64,000 nucleotides of DNA from Candidatus Zhuqueibacterota bacterium (GTDB lineage: Bacteria; Zhuqueibacterota; Zhuqueibacteria; Oceanimicrobiales; Oceanimicrobiaceae), in NCBI GenBank assembly GCA_029262055.1, contig JAJDAD010000092.1:296641-360640 (forward strand), given 5' to 3'. The translations under genes were made by a program, and so were the position numbers. The first letter of the stretch is position 1, and each line of letters opens with the position of its first letter. Shown piece by piece: positions 47,631-55,892 of the stretch. The notes beneath the pieces were generated by a model. It saw only the letters and a program-made list of their open reading frames with translations. It was not told the origin of the DNA and made no database searches.

Positions 47631-49469
47631 GTGTTTATGCAAAGCAAAAGCGTCTTAATCGTCTGCGTCGCCCTGACTCTGTTCTTCGTCAACATGAAGG
47701 AAGGCTCGGACAAAACCGTGCCGGGACAAATCAACTACACACTCGAGATAGATACGACCACTTACGACCGGGCACGGGTACAGATTGCGCTTGCAGGTAA
47801 AACCAAGCGCGGGCTCACTTTCCAGATGCCGAAATGGTCGCCGGGTGCGTATCGCATGCGGCATTACCCGAACAATGTGCACGGGTTTAGCGCCTACACC
47901 CGCGATGGTCAGCTTCTTCCGTTTGAGCGCACCATGTCCAACGGCTGGCTAATCGATGGCGAGGCGGACGGACTCTGGGTCGAGTATACCGTGGAGTTTC
48001 CGTTTCAGTCCTGGTCCGGGGCTGGTTTTGATTCTACTTATGCATTGGTTGAGGGGTCTAACGTATTCATGTACGTGGACGAGCGCCGGTATCTGCCGAC
48101 TGAGGTGCAATACCTGGTTCCATCAAAGTGGAAGATCGCCTCGCCACTCCAGCAGGCATCGATCCCGGGCCGCTATTTCGCTGCAAACTACGATGCCCTG
48201 GTAGATGCGCCCGCACAGCTCGGTTTTTTTGAGGAGCACTCATTTCAAATTGAGGACGCCGAAATAGAACTTATTTTCCATGGTGATGCGACTTTTTCTC
48301 CAGATAGTTTTACCACCATGGTAAAGAAGATCTGTACGTATCAGACAGGTTTTTTTGGTGAAATTCCCTTTGATAAATATATCTTTTTTTACAAGATTCT
48401 GCCCGGGTACAGGGGTGGTGGGGGACTTGAGCACAGAAACTCTGCGACCATCGGTCTTTCGGGGGGGCGCTTAAACCAAACCGTTCTCAGCGCAGCGGAA
48501 GTAACGGCACACGAGTTCTTTCATTTATGGAACGTCAAACGGATTTTTCCCTCCGACTTTGAGCAACCGGACTACCAATCTGAGGTGCGCACCAATACAC
48601 TTTGGTTCCTCGAAGGTGTAACAAGTTATTACGAGCCGTTGACCCTATTGCGGTCAGGTTTGTGGAGCCAATACGAGTTCATTGCTGAAATTGAAAGCCA
48701 GGTCGCGTATCTGCAGGAGACGGAAGAGCGCACAACAACCAGTGTAGAGGAAGCAAGTTGGCGTGCGTGGGAACGCGCCTATCTTCATCCTGGAGTTTCA
48801 TTTTACAATAAGGGAGAGGTTTTGGGACTCCTGCTCGATTTGAAAGTCAGAGCACTCACTCAAAACCAGGCCAGCCTGGATGACCTGATGAAGGAGATGA
48901 ACAACAGGTTTGGCAGAGCCGGGGTCAGCTTCGCGACCGCGGACATTCGGCAGATCCTTTTTGAGATCACTGGGCATGATTTTTCTGAGTTTTTTGAATT
49001 ATACATTTCCGGCACTGACGAGCTCCCCTATGCAGAGATCCTGCGCGATGCCGGAATGGCTATCGATATCAAGCGCCAGGTTTTTTCAAGCATTGGTGAC
49101 GTAATATTTGTCGGTCCTCAGCACCGGGTAGTTGCTTTGGGCAATAACAGTACCGCCGCGGCTGGTGGTCTGCGGCGCGGGGACCTGGTCCAAAAACTGG
49201 ATGGCAAGAAGGTCGATTCCTTGCAAAAATTGCACCGACGGATTCTTTACAAGCAGGTTGGCAGCACTGTCAATCTGACGGTGCTGCGGGGTGAACGACA
49301 GTTAGCGCTTAACATTGAAGTGGGTAGAGGAGAAACAGTCGACTGCAGGATCTCGCCCGCATCGGACCCGGCACCGGGCGCACTTGCGGTTCGGAGTGGA
49401 TGGCTGGGTGGGTGGACCGGCCGTTCTCCCAGTCCTGTTCCGGGTACAAAGAAAGAGAGGTTGAAATGA
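47631..49469 (+). CDS. M61 family aminopeptidase with PDZ domain
   Basis: M61 peptidases (glycyl aminopeptidase type) are zinc enzymes. The 612-residue protein has a weak signal-like N-terminus (residues about 6-22). The M61 N-terminal domain ends near residue 260 with GGGGLEHRNS, and the zinc site is H294-EFFH298 with E328 in WFLEGVTSYY. A PDZ domain follows from about residue 500 (GNNSTAAAGGLRRGDLVQKLDGKKVDS). The final 40 residues are low in conservation and rich in Gly, Pro and Ser. The start may be GTG at 47631 or ATG at 47637. The stop overlaps the next gene (ATGA). Confidence 0.92.
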   Translation: MFMQSKSVLIVCVALTLFFVNMKEGSDKTVPGQINYTLEIDTTTYDRARVQIALAGKTKRGLTFQMPKWSPGAYRMRHYPNNVHGFSAYTRDGQLLPFERTMSNGWLIDGEADGLWVEYTVEFPFQSWSGAGFDSTYALVEGSNVFMYVDERRYLPTEVQYLVPSKWKIASPLQQASIPGRYFAANYDALVDAPAQLGFFEEHSFQIEDAEIELIFHGDATFSPDSFTTMVKKICTYQTGFFGEIPFDKYIFFYKILPGYRGGGGLEHRNSATIGLSGGRLNQTVLSAAEVTAHEFFHLWNVKRIFPSDFEQPDYQSEVRTNTLWFLEGVTSYYEPLTLLRSGLWSQYEFIAEIESQVAYLQETEERTTTSVEEASWRAWERAYLHPGVSFYNKGEVLGLLLDLKVRALTQNQASLDDLMKEMNNRFGRAGVSFATADIRQILFEITGHDFSEFFELYISGTDELPYAEILRDAGMAIDIKRQVFSSIGDVIFVGPQHRVVALGNNSTAAAGGLRRGDLVQKLDGKKVDSLQKLHRRILYKQVGSTVNLTVLRGERQLALNIEVGRGETVDCRISPASDPAPGALAVRSGWLGGWTGRSPSPVPGTKKERLK

Positions 49470-50191
49470 AGAAGAAGAATCACGTGAAACCCTATCTTGT
49501 CCGCATCAAGAATTGGAAGGTGCGCAACATGGTCATGCTCTATTTGGACGCGCGCGAAAACTTCATAGCGTACCACAGGACGGTCAAGCAAGGCATCTAC
49601 ATATCTTTTGACAAGATGCGCGAGCTCTGCGAAATAATGTATGAGATAAAGGAAGATCATCATTTGCTGTACAAACGGATGATCGATCCGAGGAAGAATA
49701 GGTTCGAGAATGCCGACAAGTTCATGCCGGACGACGTCGAGCTGGCGTTGATGAAGAATGTCGGACTCCTCTTTCACAAGCTCATGGTGGCGCGTGAACT
49801 GAAGTACCAGACGGAGCACTACCCTGAGCGCGACGAAGAGTTCCAGAGAAATGAAGAGAGTCTGCAGTATCATTTGCAGTTGATCACCGAGCTGTTTGAA
49901 GACGGAATTGAGGTCTTGCTCGAATTCATTCTTAAACATACAGACAATATCTTGCTGTTTGCGCTACTGGTGGAAAATCCGGATCTTATCAAAAAGCACT
50001 TTGGGAGGGATGCGGCGGCAATGATCGAATTAGCCGCGGCCGACAGTGGTATCGATGACATTTATTGTGAGGTCGGGACCTACTACTTAGATGGTGGCCG
50101 CCTGGACGATGCCGCCAAAATGGTGAACATCGCCCTTGAGAAGAACAAGGACCACAAACGGGCACTTGAGCTAGCTGCCAAATTAAACTAG
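49466..50191 (+). CDS. Hypothetical protein with C-terminal TPR-like repeat
   Basis: Not recognised as a named family. The 241-residue protein is highly charged, with no signal peptide or membrane segment. Residues 1-60 are basic. Several amphipathic helices follow (FDKMRELCEIMYEIKEDHHLLYKRM; ELITELFEDGIEVLLEFILKHTDNILLFALLV), ending in a helical pair like a TPR (GTYYLDGGRLDDAAKMVNIALEKNKDHKRALELAAKLN). The ATG is shared with the M61 stop codon (ATGA), so it is translated with that peptidase and may be its cytosolic or membrane-side partner. The frame is open further upstream but inside the peptidase gene. Confidence 0.72.
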   Translation: MKKKNHVKPYLVRIKNWKVRNMVMLYLDARENFIAYHRTVKQGIYISFDKMRELCEIMYEIKEDHHLLYKRMIDPRKNRFENADKFMPDDVELALMKNVGLLFHKLMVARELKYQTEHYPERDEEFQRNEESLQYHLQLITELFEDGIEVLLEFILKHTDNILLFALLVENPDLIKKHFGRDAAAMIELAAADSGIDDIYCEVGTYYLDGGRLDDAAKMVNIALEKNKDHKRALELAAKLN

Positions 50192-50342
50192 CCTGCACTA
50201 TTCATGTCATGTACAGGGCCAACGTTGTCTGAGTCTGGAGTAAGAATTAGCAGTCGAGTCCACCTTACAGCCTTGAAAGAATTCAAGTCCGGTCTGCGGT
50301 TTTTGGGACGGACATTCAGGTTTAGTCGAATTACGTGAGATA

Positions 50343-51560
50343 ATGCAAGAAAGAGTCATCGTCATCCACTATGCTGAGATCGGCCTGAAAGGAGCCAATC
50401 GCATCTTCTTCGAAAAGAAGCTGATGCAGAATATCCGACGGGCACTGCAGTCCGGAGGAGCAAATGAAGTCGTCCGGCGACATGGCCGTCTGCTCGTTTA
50501 TCCTTCTGCCGACCTGACCGACACCGAAATCCGGCATAGACTCAAACGGGTGTTCGGAATTGCCTACTTTAGTTTTGCTCTAGCCGTTGAGCGCGACTTA
50601 ACCGCGTTTTGCGAAACCTCCTGGCAACTTCTGAGACAATGCTCGTTCGATTCTTTCCGCGTGAGCACGAAGCGGTCGCAAAAGGATTTCCCACTTACAT
50701 CGGTGGAAGTGAATTGTGAGGTCGGCCAGTATCTCGGCGATCGCTGTAACAAACGGGTAGACTTGAAGCATGCCGATGCAACCGTAGTTATTGAGATCAT
50801 CGAAAAAGAGGCGCTGGTCTATGTGGACAGGGAAGAGGGCGCCCGCGGTCTGCCGGTGGGTGTCAGTGAAAAAGCGGTGAGTTTGCTGTCATCAGGGATA
50901 GATTCTCCGGTGTCATCTTACCTGATGATGAAACGCGGGGTCAAGCTGGTTTTTGTTCACTTCCACAGCCAGCCGTATACAAATCCGGCATCGCAGGAGT
51001 TGACAGAGAAACTGGTCGAGCACCTGACAGCGTACCAGTACTACTCGCGCGTTTATTTTGTCCCATTTATCGAGATTCAAAAGGAAATCATGGCGAAGGC
51101 GCCGGCGGAACTCAGGGTGATTCTTTACCGCCGCTACATGATCCGGCTGGCAACTGAAATCGCCGAAAAAGAAGAGGCGCGTGCACTTGTGACCGGCGAA
51201 AATGTCGGCCAGGTCGCCTCGCAAACGCTGAGCAACATTCGCACAATTGAAGCCGCCACCGAGCTTCCCATTCTGCGCCCGTTAGCCGGATTTGACAAGG
51301 AGGAGATTATAGCGAGGGCGAGGGCGATTGGTACGTTTGAGATTTCCACGCAACCCTATGAAGACTGCTGCTCGCTCTTTGTGCCTGACAGTCCCGCCAC
51401 CAAGTCCCGCCCGGAAATACTCGCGAAAGTCGAGGAAGGATTGGAGGTGGCTGATCTTTTAACCAAGACCCTACAGGAAACTGAGGTCAAAGTCTTCAAG
51501 CTGAAGGATGATGCCAGGCCGGCAGCGGAGCGCCAGCGAACAACCTCAAACTCGATTTAA
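50343..51560 (+). CDS. thiI: tRNA 4-thiouridine / thiamine sulfurtransferase ThiI, no rhodanese domain
   Basis: ThiI uses ATP to activate U8 of tRNA for thiolation. The 405-residue protein has an N-terminal ferredoxin-like plus THUMP region (HYAEIGLKGANR...F.E.L; FRVSTKRSQKDFPLTSVEVN) and a PP-loop AANH domain (SSGIDSPV near residues 183-190). The catalytic Cys motif is DCCSLFVP near residue 342. There is no C-terminal rhodanese domain, so sulfur must come directly from a cysteine desulfurase or another carrier, as in Gram-positive ThiI. The last 15 bases overlap the convergent hydrolase gene. Confidence 0.95.
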   Translation: MQERVIVIHYAEIGLKGANRIFFEKKLMQNIRRALQSGGANEVVRRHGRLLVYPSADLTDTEIRHRLKRVFGIAYFSFALAVERDLTAFCETSWQLLRQCSFDSFRVSTKRSQKDFPLTSVEVNCEVGQYLGDRCNKRVDLKHADATVVIEIIEKEALVYVDREEGARGLPVGVSEKAVSLLSSGIDSPVSSYLMMKRGVKLVFVHFHSQPYTNPASQELTEKLVEHLTAYQYYSRVYFVPFIEIQKEIMAKAPAELRVILYRRYMIRLATEIAEKEEARALVTGENVGQVASQTLSNIRTIEAATELPILRPLAGFDKEEIIARARAIGTFEISTQPYEDCCSLFVPDSPATKSRPEILAKVEEGLEVADLLTKTLQETEVKVFKLKDDARPAAERQRTTSNSI

Positions 51561-52337
51561 TTCGTGGTTTGCCAGCCCGGCAAGATAATCTGCAACCATG
51601 GCCGTAAACTCTTCACGCGCTTCAAAGTGGATCCAGTGGCCCGCCTCTTTAATGATTTTCAGATCGGCTTTGGGGAAGTGCTCTCTGATCAAGTCCGCTT
51701 GCTGGTCGATTCTCAGTTCTGACCTCCCGCCTGCGATAAACAGGCAATTTTCGGTGTAAACCTGTCCTTCCTGCAAAGTGAACCGTTCCGTCCCCACGTA
51801 GTTATGCAGCTCTGCCAAATTACATTGCCACGAGTAGATTCCATCAGGACCGCGCCGCAGGTTCTGGAGTAAGAATTGCCGGACCGGCACGGCCGCAACC
51901 TGAGCCGCGAGCTGTGCGTCGGCATCGGCTTTGCTCTTCACCTGCCCCAGATCGACTTCTGTCAGCGCCTGCAAAACGGGAAGCAACCGGTGCACAAAAG
52001 CCACCGGCGAAACATCGACTACCACCAGGCCCGCCAGGCGCTCGGGGTACAACATGGCAAATCGCATGGCCACCATGCCACCCATTGAATGCCCGAGAAG
52101 CACGGCCTTGTCCAGCCGGTTGCGATCTAGCAGTTCGTGAATGTCGGAAACCATGGCGTCCGTTGTGTGCGGCGCATGCGGCGACTCGCCATGATTGCGC
52201 AGCGAAGGCACGATGAGTCGGTAGCGCTGACTCAGGTTGCGGGCCACCGTATGCCAGTTATGCGCGGATCCGAGCAGGCCGTGCAGGACCACGACTGCCA
52301 TTTCGCCCTCGCCGTATTCTCTCTGGAAGAGCTGCAT
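51546..52337 (-). CDS. Alpha/beta-hydrolase (YbfF-like esterase)
   Basis: The 263-residue protein has the alpha/beta-hydrolase fold with oxyanion HGLLGS (residues 19-24), nucleophile S84 in GHSMGG, acid D108 in VVDVSP and H234 in EAGHWIHFE. The close spacing of acid and nucleophile resembles YbfF-type esterases active on acyl-CoA or short esters. No signal peptide, so cytosolic. No ribosome binding site precedes the ATG; a promoter placed one or two bases upstream suggests a leaderless mRNA. It ends convergently inside the 3' end of thiI. Confidence 0.9.
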   Translation of the reverse strand: MQLFQREYGEGEMAVVVLHGLLGSAHNWHTVARNLSQRYRLIVPSLRNHGESPHAPHTTDAMVSDIHELLDRNRLDKAVLLGHSMGGMVAMRFAMLYPERLAGLVVVDVSPVAFVHRLLPVLQALTEVDLGQVKSKADADAQLAAQVAAVPVRQFLLQNLRRGPDGIYSWQCNLAELHNYVGTERFTLQEGQVYTENCLFIAGGRSELRIDQQADLIREHFPKADLKIIKEAGHWIHFEAREEFTAMVADYLAGLANHELNRV

Positions 52338-52344
52338 GATAGCT

Positions 52345-52372
52345 AAGATAGATTTTTATCGCATTTAGTCAA
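52345..52372 (-). promoter_or_regulatory. Promoter for the alpha/beta-hydrolase gene, likely leaderless
   Basis: On the minus strand TTGACT and TATCTT are spaced by 16 bases. The -10 box ends eight bases before the ATG, so transcription would start at, or within two bases of, the start codon. Confidence 0.5.
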
Positions 52373-52530
52373 ATAGGAGAAACCGCGGTGTTCAGAGCAG
52401 CACTGATGCTACTCAAGGTCCAATTTCGAAATAAGGCTTCTGCGTCCGTTTTCGCTTGAAGACGACTCAGCGATTACGTAGCTTAAATGTTGGATTTTTA
52501 CATACTTCATTTATAAAAGGGAGGTCAAGC

Positions 52531-53517
52531 ATGCCTCGAAAGAGAATAAACGTAGGAGGCGAGATTATCGAAGTGCCCGATATACCGAAAGGCGGTATTC
52601 TGATCGGTGCTTTGGTGGTTATCGGTCTCATTCTTCTGTCCACATCTTTTTACACGGTAGATGCGGACGAAGTTGGAGTCATTCAAAGATTTGGGCGGTA
52701 CTTGAGAACCACCGATCCGGGATTACACTTTAAGATTCCTTTCGGCGTCGAGACTGTAAGAAAAGTCAAGATCCAAAATGTCTATAAAGAGGAATTTGGT
52801 TTTCGCACTGCACAGGCAGATGTCAGAACACAATATCAGCGTGGCGATTTCACCGGCGAATCTCTGATGCTGACCGGAGACTTAAACTCTGCTTTAGTGG
52901 AGTGGATCGTTCAGTACCGGGTGAAAGATCCAGTGAAATATCTGTTCAATGTGCGCAACGTTAACGAGACCCTACGCGACGTCTCGGAGTCCGTAATGCG
53001 TGTGGTTGTCGGTGATCATAGTGTTGATGAGGTTATTGTCATCAGTCGGCAGGTAATCGAGGATTTAGCGAAACAGCGAACTCAGGAAGTGCTCAATGAG
53101 TTTGACACGGGCCTTGACGTTGTCACAATCAAGCTGCAGGATGTGAATCCACCCAAACCCGTTCAACCAGCTTTTAACGAAGTGAATGAGGCGCGCCAGG
53201 AGAAGGAACGCATCACCAATGAGGCGCTTGAAGCGTACAATAAAGTCATTCCACAAGCAAAGGGGCAGGCAGAGCAGACGATCCGCCAGGCTGAGGGTTA
53301 TGCAACCAATCGCATCAACCGCGCAAAGGGCGACGCAGATAAGTTTCTTTCTGTGTGGAAGGAATACAGCAAAGCGAAAGAGGTGACCCGGCGACGGCTC
53401 TACCTCGAGACCATGCTGGACATTTTGCCTAAGATAGAAAATACCTACATAGTCGACGAAGACCAAACGGGATTTCTGCCACTACTGCAACTCAAAGGAA
53501 AGGAGGTGGCAAAATGA
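52531..53517 (+). CDS. hflK: HflK membrane protein (SPFH family)
   Basis: HflK and HflC form a large periplasmic-side cage around the FtsH protease. From this ATG the protein is 328 residues: a short cytosolic start, one transmembrane helix (about residues 22-43), then the SPFH band-7 domain (EVGVIQRFGRYLRTTDPGLHFKIPFGVETV) and a coiled-coil C-terminal half (NEARQEKERITNEALEAYNKVIPQAKGQAEQ). GGGAGG is seven bases before the ATG; the frame is open to TTG at 52456 without family support. Its stop overlaps hflC (ATGA). Confidence 0.95.
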   Translation: MPRKRINVGGEIIEVPDIPKGGILIGALVVIGLILLSTSFYTVDADEVGVIQRFGRYLRTTDPGLHFKIPFGVETVRKVKIQNVYKEEFGFRTAQADVRTQYQRGDFTGESLMLTGDLNSALVEWIVQYRVKDPVKYLFNVRNVNETLRDVSESVMRVVVGDHSVDEVIVISRQVIEDLAKQRTQEVLNEFDTGLDVVTIKLQDVNPPKPVQPAFNEVNEARQEKERITNEALEAYNKVIPQAKGQAEQTIRQAEGYATNRINRAKGDADKFLSVWKEYSKAKEVTRRRLYLETMLDILPKIENTYIVDEDQTGFLPLLQLKGKEVAK

Positions 53518-54458
53518 AGAACTCAATGATTGCAGGACTCGTAGTGGCTGGTGTTCTCTTTTTTATACTCATGAGCGCCACATTTACAGTCGATGAAACC
53601 GAACAGGTCATTCTTCTGCAGTTCGGCAAGCCAGTCGGCAAAGCGATTCAGGAGGCCGGCCTGCATTTCAAGGTGCCATTCATTCAAGATGTCAAAAGCT
53701 TTGATCGCCGGGTCATGGAGTGGGATGGCGATGAGAACCAGATTCCGACCATAGATAAGAAGTATATTTGGGTTGATACATTTGCCCGTTGGCGCATTGT
53801 CGATCCTTTGAAGTTCTACCAATCGGTGCGCGGCGATGAGCGTGCCGCCCAGAGTCGCCTGGATGACATAATCGATAGCGCGACCCGGAACTATTTTTCT
53901 GAAAATCTTTTGATTGAAGCAGTGCGTAACTCAGCCCGCAAACTGACTTCCACTGTGGAGGAAGAAGGTGGTTTTGGCGTCAAGCGTACGGATGTTGACA
54001 TAAAAAAGGGTCGGGAAGCGATCACGCAATTGATTCTTGCCGAGGCTGCCAAGGCCATGCCTGAGTTTGGGATTGAGCTGCTCGACGTGCGAGTAAAGAG
54101 AATCAACTACATTGAAGAGGTCCGGGAGAAAGTGTACGAGCGGATGATTTCAGAACGGAAGCGGATCGCCGAAAAATTCCGTTCGGAAGGTGGCGGGCGC
54201 AAAGCGGAAATTGACGGTGAACGTCAAAAGGAATTCCAGAGAATTACCTCCGAGGCCTACAGGACCGCACAGGAAATCAAAGGTAAGGCGGACGCGGAAG
54301 CGACCAGGATCTACGCCAATGCGTTCAATCGCGATCCCGAGTTTTACTCCTTTATTCAGACGCTGGAGTCTTACAAAGAGACAATGTCGGCCAATACCAC
54401 TTTGATCCTGAAAACCGATAGCGAGTACCTGAAATTCATGAAGAACATCGGGCGTTGA
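53514..54458 (+). CDS. hflC: HflC membrane protein (SPFH family)
   Basis: HflC is the partner of HflK in regulating FtsH. The 314 residues have an N-terminal membrane helix (about 5-23), the band-7 core (FTVDETEQVILLQFGKPVG...GLHFKVPFIQDVKSFDRRVMEWDG) and the helical region (VYERMISERKRIAEKFRSEGGGRKAEIDGE) followed by a hydrophobic-charged end. Both neighbours are coupled: ATGA with hflK and TTGA with miaA. miaA is also part of the hfl region in enterobacteria (miaA-hfq-hflX-hflK-hflC), so the linkage is old, with a changed order. Confidence 0.96.
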   Translation: MKNSMIAGLVVAGVLFFILMSATFTVDETEQVILLQFGKPVGKAIQEAGLHFKVPFIQDVKSFDRRVMEWDGDENQIPTIDKKYIWVDTFARWRIVDPLKFYQSVRGDERAAQSRLDDIIDSATRNYFSENLLIEAVRNSARKLTSTVEEEGGFGVKRTDVDIKKGREAITQLILAEAAKAMPEFGIELLDVRVKRINYIEEVREKVYERMISERKRIAEKFRSEGGGRKAEIDGERQKEFQRITSEAYRTAQEIKGKADAEATRIYANAFNRDPEFYSFIQTLESYKETMSANTTLILKTDSEYLKFMKNIGR

Positions 54459-55396
54459 GACGCCGGGTTTTATTTATTCTGGGGCCGACCGCCGCGGGTA
54501 AAACGGCGGTCGCACTTCGGATAGCAGAACAGGTTGCGTGCGAAGTCGTTTCGGCGGATTCGCGACAGATTTACAAATACATGAGCATTGGCACTGCCAA
54601 GCCGGCCACGACGGAGCTGGCCGCAGTACCACACCATTTTATCGACTTTCTGGAGCCTGACCAGAGATACAGCGCTGGTCAGTTCGGCCTGGCCGCGAGG
54701 GACTGCATCCAGGGGATTTTCGAGCGCGGCCACCAACCCCTGGTGGTTGGCGGTTCCGGACTGTACGTGCGCGCCCTGGTGGACGGCTTCTTCAGCCGCC
54801 GCATTGCGAGCGACGAAGTGAAAGCTGCGTTACGTGCGGAGGTCGGGAAGTCAGGCTTACCCGTTCTGTACAAACGCCTGCAGAGCGTTGACCCAGCCAC
54901 GGCCGGCCGCCTGCCCGCCACAGATTCTCAGCGTATTCTACGCGCGTTAGAAGTCTTTGAGATAACAGGACAGCCACTTTCGGAGTTTGTCCTTGAGAAG
55001 CCGCAGCCGGCGGATTTCGATCCGGTTTTTGTCGGACTGACCTGGCGCCGGGCAGAGTTGTACCGCCGCATTGACGCCAGGGTGGATGCCATGATGCGCG
55101 CGGGTCTGGTTGCCGAAGCCGAGGACCTGCGCCGGCGTGGTTATGGTCCGGAATTGAATGCGCTTAACACAGTCGGATATAAAGAAGTATTTGCCCACTT
55201 GGGTGGCTCTCTTTCCTTGGAAGAAACAGTCAAACTGATAAAACAGAAGACTCGAAACTACGCCAAGCGGCAATTAACCTGGTTCAGGAAAGACAAAAGG
55301 CTCACCTGGCTCCACTTCGAAGATTTCGTGGATTCAGGTGATATGGCCGGGAACATTCTGCACATGCTCGCTTCGGGGCAACCCCAAACTGCTTGA
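54455..55396 (+). CDS. miaA: tRNA dimethylallyltransferase
   Basis: MiaA adds a dimethylallyl group to A37 of tRNAs reading U-starting codons. The 313-residue protein has the P-loop GPTAAGKTA (about residues 9-17), DSRQIYKYMSIGTAKP (catalytic Asp), H-FIDFL..., the SGLYVRAL segment and RNYAKRQLTWFRKD near the C-terminus, which contacts tRNA. The start is TTG overlapping the hflC stop. It is directly followed by the tRNA-Gly promoter, which begins three bases before the miaA stop. Confidence 0.97.
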   Translation: MRRRVLFILGPTAAGKTAVALRIAEQVACEVVSADSRQIYKYMSIGTAKPATTELAAVPHHFIDFLEPDQRYSAGQFGLAARDCIQGIFERGHQPLVVGGSGLYVRALVDGFFSRRIASDEVKAALRAEVGKSGLPVLYKRLQSVDPATAGRLPATDSQRILRALEVFEITGQPLSEFVLEKPQPADFDPVFVGLTWRRAELYRRIDARVDAMMRAGLVAEAEDLRRRGYGPELNALNTVGYKEVFAHLGGSLSLEETVKLIKQKTRNYAKRQLTWFRKDKRLTWLHFEDFVDSGDMAGNILHMLASGQPQTA

Positions 55397-55421
55397 CTTT
55401 TTGACCCGCGTTTAGTACCCT
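55393..55421 (+). promoter_or_regulatory. Candidate promoter for tRNA-Gly
   Basis: TTGACT (five of six) is followed after 17 bases by TACCCT, which shares only the first two and last positions with consensus. A start near 55428 gives a short 5' leader before the tRNA. The -35 overlaps the miaA stop codon. Confidence 0.4.
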
Positions 55422-55439
55422 GAATTGTGTGTTGACCAT

Positions 55440-55515
55440 GCGAATGTAGCTCAGATGGTAGAGCACAAGCTTCCCAAGCTTGGGGTCGCGGGTTCGAGCC
55501 CCGTCATTCGCTCCA
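55440..55515 (+). tRNA. tRNA-Gly (anticodon CCC)
   Basis: The 76-base cloverleaf folds fully: acceptor GCGAATG/CATTCGC, D arm GCTC-AGATGGTA-GAGC, anticodon stem CAAGC/GCTTG with loop TTCCCAA (anticodon CCC, reading GGG), a five-base variable loop, and T arm GCGGG-TTCGAGC-CCCGT. The discriminator is T, as expected for glycine, and CCA is encoded. It stands alone, followed 28 bases later by a terminator. Confidence 0.97.
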
Positions 55516-55542
55516 ACTAAACTCTAATATTTTCAAATAGAT

Positions 55543-55571
55543 GGGTTCCTGATTTGTCAGGAGCCCTTTTT
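55543..55571 (+). terminator. Intrinsic terminator after tRNA-Gly
   Basis: A ten-base-pair stem (GGGTTCCTGA with TCAGGAGCCC, one wobble) with a TTTG loop is followed by five T. Confidence 0.85.
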
Positions 55572-55892
55572 GCTTTTATAGCGCAAATACGGGCAAATTC
55601 CGGCATATACTAGCACTTTTATAGCACTTTTTTTCGCCCAGGAATTGACCCATGAAGAGAGTGTTTAGAGTGCTCGTTTTCGCTTCTCTGCTCTCATTTC
55701 AAGCACTCTGATTTCTATTGGAATGCTTACGGGTAGGTATGCGATTGTCATCCACAGCCTGTTTCACACGCGATAGAAATGAGAGAAAAGTTTGACTTGC
55801 TTGCGGATGGTCCGACTATTGAAACTGCCGTCGAAAATATTCTTGATAATGCTCAACGGGATGACTCTATTCATGTTCGTAGCTGGAGTCCT
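55572..55892. other. Non-coding stretch after tRNA-Gly with a signal-peptide-only ORF
   Basis: No conserved gene is visible in these 321 bases. A short direct repeat (TAGCACTTTTATAGCACTTT) lies at about 55609-55630. A 19-codon frame at 55652-55711 reads MKRVFRVLVFASLLSFQAL and then stops; it looks like a signal peptide cut off from its gene and has an AGGA site 8-12 bases upstream. The remainder shows no family match. Downstream of a tRNA, such a scar may be a decayed integration site, but no attachment repeat of the tRNA end was found. Confidence 0.4.

Noticed and set aside
52490..52517. TTGGAT-16-TATAAA as a promoter for hflK
   Set aside because: The transcript would start at or inside the GGGAGG ribosome binding site, so the message could not be translated normally. 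The real promoter is probably further upstream.
52456..52530. N-terminal extension of hflK from a TTG
   Set aside because: The 25 extra residues do not fit HflK, and GGGAGG is placed for the ATG at 52531.
55440..55892. Integrated element at tRNA-Gly
   Set aside because: No integrase gene and no second copy of the tRNA 3' end were found in the window; only a possible old scar remains.
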